Below are positions 22,842-29,167 of a stretch of DNA of 29,167 nucleotides, one piece after another; the stretch's first letter is position 1, and the number at the start of each line of letters is the position of its first letter. Under the pieces are notes generated by a model. That model saw only the letters and a program-made list of their open reading frames with translations, was not told the DNA's origin and did not search any database. Source of the DNA: Planctomycetota bacterium (GTDB lineage: Bacteria > Planctomycetota > PUPC01 > JACPCR01). The stretch is taken from assembly GCA_030740295.1 (NCBI GenBank), contig JASLXP010000145.1, positions 1 through 29,167 on the forward strand, in the 5' to 3' direction. The position numbers and the translations under genes were made by a program.

Positions 22842-25730
22842 CTACTTCGGCTTCCTTATCTGCAGCCAGCCATCTTTCCAGATATCCGGCATTACCGTGG
22901 GCTTTTCACCTTTCAGATACTTCTTATACAAGTTGCCCCACCTATCGATGAGATATGTAGCCGAGCCGGCATCTGTAGGGTGGATAAGCAACGCGACGGA
23001 CCTCAGGGCGGTCACCTCGGCCTCCCCGCCTTCCCACTTGATTACGCTCTTGGATCTGTGGAAGAGAACTTCTTTCCCGCCTTGAATCTGCTTATCGAGA
23101 AGAGAAATGAAGTAGCCCTTGTAAGGCGCCGCCTCATACCCATACCTCTTTGCCCCCGCCTGGCACGCCCTTGCCAGCTCTTCAGAAATGCCTTTGTGCG
23201 GCTTGCCGTGTCTGTCGTGGTTGAAATGCAGGCCGGCAAAATTATCGATTGGGGGCTTCCGGTGATTGCGAAGGGCCTGGCCGAGAGGGTGCAGTTCCTT
23301 TTCGAACGCGACCTCCAGGGCGCTTTTCTTCTTGAAAGCTTCGAAGGCCGTCTTGTCAGCACCTTCCTTGAGAATCTCGAAGGGGATGGTCTTCTTAATT
23401 TCCTTCGTCGCCACGGCGATCTGCACTTTTTGAATCTGTCCCCAGCAGGTCGCTGACCGCGTGGGGACTTTGGGTTGTGTGCCGAAAGCGTTGGTCAGGA
23501 GTTCTCTGCCATCAGCGTCAAATGCTCTGAATTTCAGCGTAAAGACACCTGCCGGCATGGTGCGCTTCATTTGGTTGAGATTTATCTCGACCAAAATCTT
23601 ACGGCCGTCCTCGAGCTTCTTCGTTGTTTCTTTGCCCTTCTCAAACCAGAGCTCCTCAGTGCCGGTCATAACCGTGAGGTTAGCTTCGCCGAAGACGCCG
23701 GTAGCTGTAGATATTCCATCGCGACCGTGAGCCATCCACATGAATTTCGTTCCGTGCCAGGTGTCGTTTCCCTTCAATGCAATGGGGCCTTCTTTTCCAA
23801 ACCAGCGCGGCTGAAAATTCACGTGTGGTTTTGCCCCGCCTTCGGGTATCTGCATCTGAATGCCCCTGCCATTTTTATCCCATTCAACTTTCAGGCCATC
23901 CAGCTTCGCCGTGTCGAAAGGCTGGTATGTAGCCGGCTCTCTCTGAAAATTCTTGCGCGCATATCTGACACGCACATCAGCCGAGGGCTTGTGATCCAGT
24001 TGTGTGCTCTTGCCTTCGTTCAGATCCAGCGTAACCGAAGCAACTATCCCAATCTTTTCGGTCTGGGGGAACAGCCAGACTTCGGCGACCTCACCTTTGA
24101 ATCGAAATGACATACTTCTTCCGCCTCTGCCCCAACCGGAACTGGCGAGACAACGCCCTTCGCTGTCGAAGGCGTAGGCCTTGATCCCTTTTGTATCCCT
24201 GGCTCGAAATCTAGCACTGGCCCCCTCGATTTGCTGCAGACGGATCGGCTTGCCGCCCACTTCACGAATGGTAGCCACAGGATCCGAAGCCTTAAACTTC
24301 ACGGCTTCCAGGTTTGCTGGAGCCATCAGCTTGAACTCCAGCACTGCTTTGCCGAGCTGCTCTGACTTGACGTCACCTTTGACCGGAATCGCAATGCGCT
24401 CTACATGCCCTCGAAAGAGCGAACGTAATTCACCGGGCTTCCTGCCTGGTCTTTCTTCCAGCTCGCCTTTGATGTCCTGGCCATCTTTGGAGGCAACCGA
24501 TGTCACCGAATATGAGACCGAGGACATTTCCTGATTGGGGATGTCGAGCGGATCGAGCTCAAACTGGACTATCTGTTGATTCCGCTGCTTGTGCATTCCC
24601 TGTGCGAACATCCGCCGGCTGAGTTGGGATTGAAGATCCGCTTTCAGGTTTTCGGTACTGACCCCGGCAACCGGCGGGTTGATGTATTCCGGTGTTATCG
24701 GCCCGGTGGGGCGCCTTGGCCCGCGCCCTCTCCTCATCACGTAGCCAACAGTGGCCTCACCAATCGCGTCCCTGACATCGCTATCGACGTCGCCGGTCCA
24801 ACCCATGTTGATCTCCACGAGCCGACCTTCCGCGGAGACTTTTGAGTTCAAGCCAGGCTCGGCAGAAACTTCGAGGAAGCCCAGCAGGAATTCCTTCGCT
24901 TCGGCATCGACAGGCTTTCTGGTCAGTTCGGTCTTCGCGGCAAGGGCCTCTTTTTCAGAAGGGAACAGTTGTACGACATTGAGCTTTCGCTTGTCGGCCC
25001 CATCAAATGCGAAAGTTGCCGCCATCGCGGGTGCGCCGAGCGAGCCGACGATTTCTTTGGCGACTCCTTCCACCATCCCAATCATCATCCTGGCCATGAA
25101 GTTCTTTGAAAGCTCCTTGCGGCCCTTGAGCGGCTCGAGCCACTTTTCGCTCAGGTCAGAAGGCAGAACGAGAGAGAGAGACCCGAGGCCAGAGGGCAGG
25201 CTGGTTTTGCCGATAAGCCTGGAGGCCAGAGAGTCAGCCGCTTTCCATGATCCGTCTGACAGGCGCTTGAGCACATCCGGATGACCGATAGCAAGCCGTC
25301 CCGCAACATTGCGAATGACGATTTGCTTGTGCTCCTCCGGAATGTCCTTCGCCGCAGCGATAGCGGCCCAGTTGATGCTGAGACTATCCTCATTGCCTTT
25401 GACCAGGAACGGGATGAACAGAGGATTGGTGGCAATGCCCATAAATGCCTTTTTATCCGGGTCGGCAGCCATCAGAACGGGGCGAATGGGCTTGTCCTTC
25501 TCGTTGAGAAGCAGCAGTGTCACGCGGCTGAGCTCCCACTGCTGAATGATGCCCATCGTCATGGCAAATTGCGGTGCTGTCTTCTTGTTGTCAGGCAGCC
25601 TGGCGTTGAGCTCTTTGGCGAGGAGGGTCGCATCGACTTGCAGGGCAAAGACGATGTCACGAGAGCCCTGCAAGGCTTCGGATTGGACGGACGATGCAAG
25701 AAGAATCAGAGGAAGAAGTACGTGTTTCAT
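22842..25730 (-). CDS. Large secreted protein of unknown function (962 aa)
   Basis: A signal peptide (MKHVLLPLILLASSVQSEA, cut near 19) precedes 940 residues with no transmembrane segment. The first ~330 residues (DIVFALQVDATLLAKELNA, VVQLFPSEKEALAAK) resemble the self-contained alpha/beta secreted domains common in planctomycetes (DUF3352-like pattern). A middle beta-rich part (about 340-760) contains ASSGWGRGGRSMSF and AEVWLFPQTEKIG. The last ~110 residues (YKGYFISLLDKQIQGGKEVLF, LLIHPTDAGSATYLIDRWGNLYKK) are shaped like DUF2950 or prepilin-like C-terminal modules. I recognise no catalytic motif. GAGG lies 9 bases before the ATG. It is followed after 68 bp by the Gfo/Idh/MocA gene and lies 137 bp downstream of the cytochrome remnant. 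Confidence 0.85.
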   Translation of the reverse strand: MKHVLLPLILLASSVQSEALQGSRDIVFALQVDATLLAKELNARLPDNKKTAPQFAMTMGIIQQWELSRVTLLLLNEKDKPIRPVLMAADPDKKAFMGIATNPLFIPFLVKGNEDSLSINWAAIAAAKDIPEEHKQIVIRNVAGRLAIGHPDVLKRLSDGSWKAADSLASRLIGKTSLPSGLGSLSLVLPSDLSEKWLEPLKGRKELSKNFMARMMIGMVEGVAKEIVGSLGAPAMAATFAFDGADKRKLNVVQLFPSEKEALAAKTELTRKPVDAEAKEFLLGFLEVSAEPGLNSKVSAEGRLVEINMGWTGDVDSDVRDAIGEATVGYVMRRGRGPRRPTGPITPEYINPPVAGVSTENLKADLQSQLSRRMFAQGMHKQRNQQIVQFELDPLDIPNQEMSSVSYSVTSVASKDGQDIKGELEERPGRKPGELRSLFRGHVERIAIPVKGDVKSEQLGKAVLEFKLMAPANLEAVKFKASDPVATIREVGGKPIRLQQIEGASARFRARDTKGIKAYAFDSEGRCLASSGWGRGGRSMSFRFKGEVAEVWLFPQTEKIGIVASVTLDLNEGKSTQLDHKPSADVRVRYARKNFQREPATYQPFDTAKLDGLKVEWDKNGRGIQMQIPEGGAKPHVNFQPRWFGKEGPIALKGNDTWHGTKFMWMAHGRDGISTATGVFGEANLTVMTGTEELWFEKGKETTKKLEDGRKILVEINLNQMKRTMPAGVFTLKFRAFDADGRELLTNAFGTQPKVPTRSATCWGQIQKVQIAVATKEIKKTIPFEILKEGADKTAFEAFKKKSALEVAFEKELHPLGQALRNHRKPPIDNFAGLHFNHDRHGKPHKGISEELARACQAGAKRYGYEAAPYKGYFISLLDKQIQGGKEVLFHRSKSVIKWEGGEAEVTALRSVALLIHPTDAGSATYLIDRWGNLYKKYLKGEKPTVMPDIWKDGWLQIRKPK

Positions 25731-25867
25731 TCACTGTGCCTCACAAGGTTTTTTATTAGCGCCGGTCCGCACGAATGTAGCCAGCCGTTCCCGCCAGGCA
25801 ACTGGAGCCCTTCAGACAGGGCGGTTCCATTGTTTTCGCTCCTGCACGCCGTGTGATGTCTCTGGCG

Positions 25868-26982
25868 TCATTCTGTCGGTCCGCTGGTTGAAATCAGGTA
25901 GGCCAGAAGATCGTGAATCTCCTCTTGCTTCATTACCTGTGCAAGCCCGGAGGGCATGGGCGACAGACGTGATGATTTCACCTGTTCTATTTCATTCCGC
26001 GGTATCCGATGTTTCTTTGCCTGAGAGTCCACTAATTCAATCGCCTGCGCGTCATCGCTTACTTTCAGTCCCGAAAAGATTTCACCTTCCTTTGTGGCGA
26101 TGTTGATGGTGCTGAATGCCGCGTCCACATTGCGGTCTGGATCGAGGATGTCCTCAAGGAGTCGTCCGGCCCCGCGCCGGCCGATGCCGTCCAACTGCGG
26201 GCCGACGGTTGCTCCTTCGCTGCCGATACGATGGCATGCAGCGCAGTTTTTCTGAAATACTGATTTGCCTCGCGACTCGGAGGCCGATGCCTTCAGAAAT
26301 GAATCACGCAGGACAAGGATTTTCTTTGCCAGTTCCTGACGGCTGGGGGCAGGTTCTCGATCAAGGCGTTGGCCCGACGTTTGGACTCGGCGGATGCCTT
26401 GAGCATGAAACGTTCGTTCACCTTTTTATCCTGGAGGATTCTCGCCGAGGCTTTGCCCGCGACGATCTCTTGCAGCAGTGCCTCCGACCCAACCGATGTC
26501 CTGCACAAGGCCAGCGCGAGTAAATTCTGCAATTGCGCATCTGCGCCGGTGAATGCGTTGGCAAGTGTTCTCCCGGCATCGTGCATCTTCATTCCTGCCA
26601 CCAGATCGATAGCCTGTGTCTTCTGCGATTTCGTCAGAGCTGGATTGTTGATGAAACGAGCGAGGAGGGGCAGCGCTCTTTTCTCTTGTCCGAGTCCTAT
26701 TGTGGCCCCGGGCGCGGCAAGACGGATTTCGGCAGATTGCTGATCCTTCTCCGCTATGCTGATGACCGATTCCGTGTGCGCTTTCAGAACATAGATGCCG
26801 AGCATTTTCAGAAACGAGATTCCGTGTTTCAGCGCGTTACTTTCTACTTGGGCGACAGGGGGCTTGAACCGGCCGACGGCAATCCAGGCGTGGGCCGACA
26901 GAAAGGCTGAAGATGTGACCGCGCACAAAGATGTAGTAGCATTGACTCCGTCACGGCCACAACTTTTCCCATCCGGCGACAT
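25868..26982 (-). pseudogene. Truncated, frameshifted remnant of a PVC-type HEAT/heme-binding c-type cytochrome
   Basis: Two minus-strand reading frames together give the C-terminal ~370 residues of a protein normally ~1000 residues long. The upstream frame (26982 to about 26345) has the HEAT-like repeats (ALPLLARFINNPALTKSQ and ALCRTSVGSEALLQEIVAG). The downstream frame (about 26340 to 25868) reads QELAKKILVLRDSFLKA, then KSVFQKNCAACHRIG (a CxxCH heme site), then GPQLDGIGRRGAGRLLEDIL and LSPMPSGLAQVM, the hallmark order of the PVC-type heme-binding domain. They join only by a one-base shift at about 26340-26350, next to a G5 run on the plus strand. The N-terminal dehydrogenase/propeller part is absent, and the frame is interrupted by the divergent gene at 26985. 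Confidence 0.8.
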
Positions 26983-26984
26983 CC

Positions 26985-28355
26985 ATGAGTGATAATCGAC
27001 CCGGGCAAGGTAAACCTCAACCTCCGAAACAGAAGAAGGTCGATGAATCGCAGATCATCGATCCGCCTTCGATCTCGGCCAGCCAGATTCAGAGGGCGTC
27101 CGCCGGGCCGCAGGTGCAGCATCCCGCTCAGCCCGGTCCTGCCCAGACGACGACTCGGGTGGCCGGCCCGGGCAGCCCTGCGCAGCCGGTGAATGCATCT
27201 GCCGCGCCCACTCGCATTCACCAGGGAGGACCGGCGGAGGGGGAGATCCAGAGCAGCCAATCATTCTCAGCCACGCCCCAATCGCAGCCGGGCGCCGCGC
27301 ACCAGCAGCCCCATCCTCAGACCGCCGGCCAGACTCACCCCAGTTTGACTTCCCAGACTGCCAGCCAGATCCATCTGATGGCTTCGCAGATTCAGCAGGC
27401 ATCGAACCAGCCACAGATGGCGAGCCAGACTTCGCAGGCCGCGACTCAAATCCATCTGATGGCTTCTCAAATCCAACAGGCCGCGGCCGCGGAATCACAG
27501 ACCGGCGGTGAGAATGCACAAGCCGCAAGCCAGATCCATCACTCGGCGTCGCAGCTCCAGCTTGCGGCCAGCAGGCTGCAGACCGCGGAGCACCAGGCCC
27601 AGTCTCCTGACCAGATGTCACAGACCGCTGCCCAATTGCAGCAGGCGGCCATGCAGCTTCAGCAGGCTGCGATGCAATTGCAGCAGGCGATGACCCAGTT
27701 GCAGCCCGGACAACAGCAGCCCGTTCAGCCAGGGCAGACAAACATCATTTACAGGACCGGTGAAGAACGGAACAAACCGGGGCAGGCGAAGCGGGCTTAT
27801 TACGTGTTCCTGCTTCAACGGCTGATGGTGGTGTTCGTCATCGGAGTGGTCTGCTACGGGATTTATTTTCAGTTTTTCAGAAAGATGTCACACGAATCCA
27901 TGAACTCGCTCTTCGCGATTCATGCGCAAGGTGAGTTTCATGATGCCGAGTCAGCGAAGCATGAGATCCTTCGCCGTGCTTCAAGCATTCCGGCCGGATC
28001 ACTCAGGGAATTCGCGGAGTCCTACAATCCGAAGACCCGTTCCATGGCGGCCATCGCGCTGGGCCAGACCAAGTCTCTGGATGCCATCGATATACTGATG
28101 GAGCTTCTCGAGGATGAAAGTATCGATGTCCGTATAGATGCCATCGAGGGCATCAAGATGCACGGCAGCATGAGGCTCGTGATGCCTCTCATCGAGCGAC
28201 TCAAATATGAAGAAGACGATCGCATGCTGGGTCAACTGGGGGCAGCTCTCGGCGAAATGACCGGTGAGAAATTCGCCCACAACTACGACAAGTGGCACAC
28301 TTGGGCCCAGCTTAATGAGGAGAAGCTGGGGCAGGAAAGAGGCGGAGAGCATTGA
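26985..28355 (+). CDS. Gln/Ala-repeat membrane protein with C-terminal HEAT-like repeats
   Basis: 456 residues in three parts. Residues 1-260 are Gln/Pro/Ala/Ser-rich and low in complexity; 120-240 contains repeated heptads such as IHLMASQIQQA (129-139 and 156-166) and AAMQLQQ (221-242), with apolar Ile/Leu/Met at regular spacing, suggesting an amphipathic helix or coiled coil. A single membrane segment lies at about 279-299 (RLMVVFVIGVVCYGIYF). Residues 300-430 contain helical repeats of HEAT type (AAIALGQTKSLDAIDILMELLEDESIDVRIDAIEGI). The large N-terminal part is probably on one side of the membrane and the HEAT domain on the other. The function is unknown. The start is 2 bp from the cytochrome remnant. 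Confidence 0.85.
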   Translation: MSDNRPGQGKPQPPKQKKVDESQIIDPPSISASQIQRASAGPQVQHPAQPGPAQTTTRVAGPGSPAQPVNASAAPTRIHQGGPAEGEIQSSQSFSATPQSQPGAAHQQPHPQTAGQTHPSLTSQTASQIHLMASQIQQASNQPQMASQTSQAATQIHLMASQIQQAAAAESQTGGENAQAASQIHHSASQLQLAASRLQTAEHQAQSPDQMSQTAAQLQQAAMQLQQAAMQLQQAMTQLQPGQQQPVQPGQTNIIYRTGEERNKPGQAKRAYYVFLLQRLMVVFVIGVVCYGIYFQFFRKMSHESMNSLFAIHAQGEFHDAESAKHEILRRASSIPAGSLREFAESYNPKTRSMAAIALGQTKSLDAIDILMELLEDESIDVRIDAIEGIKMHGSMRLVMPLIERLKYEEDDRMLGQLGAALGEMTGEKFAHNYDKWHTWAQLNEEKLGQERGGEH

Positions 28356-28376
28356 GTATTTCGTTTTGCTCATCAC

Positions 28377-28417
28377 AAAAAAAGGCCATCCAGTCTCTCG
28401 ACTGGATGGCCCTTTTT
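28377..28417. terminator. Bidirectional rho-independent terminator
   Basis: A7 precedes a perfect 12-bp stem (GGCCATCCAGTC, 28384-28395; GACTGGATGGCC, 28400-28411) with loop TCTC, then C and T5. It lies between the convergent HEAT-repeat gene and STAS gene and works in both directions by design: each strand has a U-run after the stem. Confidence 0.95.
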
Positions 28418-28433
28418 CTTGAATTGTTGTCTG

Positions 28434-29024
28434 TCAGAGTTTGATAAAGCTGCTCTTGAAGCTTGCCATGGCCGAGGAGACATCCGGCTGGATGTCAAAG
28501 ACTTTATCGAGTTTGGTGATTTTGAAGATCTGCAACACGCCGGGAGCAATGGCGCACATCTTGAGCGAGCCCTTGTAGCTTTTTGCTTTTTTGTGCATGG
28601 CGGTGAGCTTGCCGATCATTGCGCTGGGCAGGTAAGTGACCTTGCTGAAATCCAGGATGATCTGCGGCTTCTCCATCGTCTCAAGCTGACCCATCAGCTC
28701 TTCACCAATATCGCGGATGTCGCTCATCTCAGTAATGCGGGCCTCCATGATCGTGATGACCTGGACCTCCCCCATGTTCTGTATCATGAGTTTGCTTTTC
28801 TTTTCCTGCGCAGCGGCAGCAGCTATTTGGGAACCTGTCGGACGCGGTGGCGCAGCGGGTGATGGCTTCGAAGGAGGACCGCCTCCTCCGTCGGGGGGCG
28901 CCGCTCCGGGCTGAGGTACGGTGATAACTTGCTGGCATTTTGGGCATCTGCCCTTTTTCCCTGCCAACTCGTCCTTGACTTGGAGTACAGCTCCACAACT
29001 TGCACACTTGAATTTAATAGGCAC
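28434..29024 (-). CDS. Zinc-ribbon/STAS-domain protein (anti-sigma-factor-antagonist-like)
   Basis: 196 residues. A zinc ribbon with two CxxC pairs (Cys7/Cys10 and Cys27/Cys30) is followed by a Pro/Gly/Ala linker (about 35-72) and a STAS domain (about 79-196). The STAS signature is ILDFSKVTYLPSAMIGKLTAMHKKAK with the conserved Ser in YLPS, the usual phosphorylation site, followed by LKMCAI and the end FDI. In SpoIIAA/RsbV-type proteins the unphosphorylated form binds the anti-sigma kinase and frees the sigma factor. No kinase or sigma gene is adjacent. The start is GTG with GGAG 8 bases upstream (29033-29036). Zinc-ribbon plus STAS is an unusual combination. Confidence 0.9.
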   Translation of the reverse strand: MPIKFKCASCGAVLQVKDELAGKKGRCPKCQQVITVPQPGAAPPDGGGGPPSKPSPAAPPRPTGSQIAAAAAQEKKSKLMIQNMGEVQVITIMEARITEMSDIRDIGEELMGQLETMEKPQIILDFSKVTYLPSAMIGKLTAMHKKAKSYKGSLKMCAIAPGVLQIFKITKLDKVFDIQPDVSSAMASFKSSFIKL

Positions 29025-29167
29025 TGGCGTCGCTCCGATGCAGGTTCAATGTTAATTGCGTGGCTATATGCGCCGAGCAGCCGTTCCCGAGCATGTGACC
29101 AAGCAGGCGGCTAGGATACTGATGGTACCTGTGAAGTCAAGGTAGGAACTCAGGCCTTCACTTCCCA

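Noticed and set aside
26330..26355. Programmed -1 frameshift in the cytochrome remnant
   Set aside because: There is no X-XXY-YYZ slippery heptamer or stimulatory hairpin; a deletion or homopolymer error beside G5 explains it better, and the N-terminus is missing anyway.

Overview
This looks like chromosomal DNA (roughly 55% GC by eye) from an uncultured bacterium in or near the Planctomycetes/Verrucomicrobia/Lentisphaerae (PVC) group. The evidence is a set of gene types typical of those lineages: a secreted PQQ-like beta-propeller protein, the remnant of a 'PVC-type' HEAT/heme-binding cytochrome, a neutral-ceramidase-like protein, a Gfo/Idh/MocA oxidoreductase, a zinc-ribbon/STAS protein and an RsgA with a long basic-acidic N-terminus. 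The phylum is an inference. I see no rRNA, tRNA, CRISPR array, transposase, integrase or phage gene.

Layout. 1-1519 (+): the end of a DUF4384 protein, then rsgA. 1615-15740 (-): a long run of minus-strand genes. Read 5' to 3' these are a SWIM/SNF2 ATPase, an apparently metal-less amidohydrolase-like protein overlapping a normal amidohydrolase, an isochorismatase-like hydrolase, a large heparinase II/III-like protein, a BNR/Asp-box propeller, a FIST protein, a phytanoyl-CoA dioxygenase-family enzyme, a sugar-phosphate transferase and a secreted PQQ-like propeller. 15825-17958 (+): a HAD phosphatase, an unknown protein and a short-chain dehydrogenase. 17997-19916 (-): an acidic-tailed ClpP followed by a ceramidase-like protein. 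20173-21410 (+): an unknown protein and a PA2779-like membrane protein. 21691-26982 (-): a Gfo/Idh/MocA oxidoreductase, a 962-residue secreted protein of unknown function and a broken heme-binding cytochrome. 26985-28355 (+): a Gln/Ala-repeat membrane protein with HEAT-like repeats, facing a zinc-ribbon/STAS protein (-) across a strong bidirectional terminator.

The minus-strand block from about 12.8 kb to 3.2 kb is tightly packed and probably transcribed in one or a few units. Its lyase-like protein, propeller, two amidohydrolase-fold proteins, isochorismatase-fold hydrolase and Fe(II)/2-oxoglutarate oxygenase would fit breakdown of a carbohydrate or an aromatic/acidic substrate, but no substrate can be read from the sequence.

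The most unusual structures are: (i) a 43-bp tandem repeat upstream of the FIST gene, which on the coding strand forms an unbroken chain of six overlapping ATGA-linked micro-ORFs; (ii) two inverted arrays of a heptamer (AATACGT/ACGTATT) around a GC-rich multi-hairpin core between two convergent genes; (iii) the active/degenerate amidohydrolase pair; (iv) the truncated, frameshifted cytochrome remnant; and (v) the uncharacterised 962-residue secreted protein.
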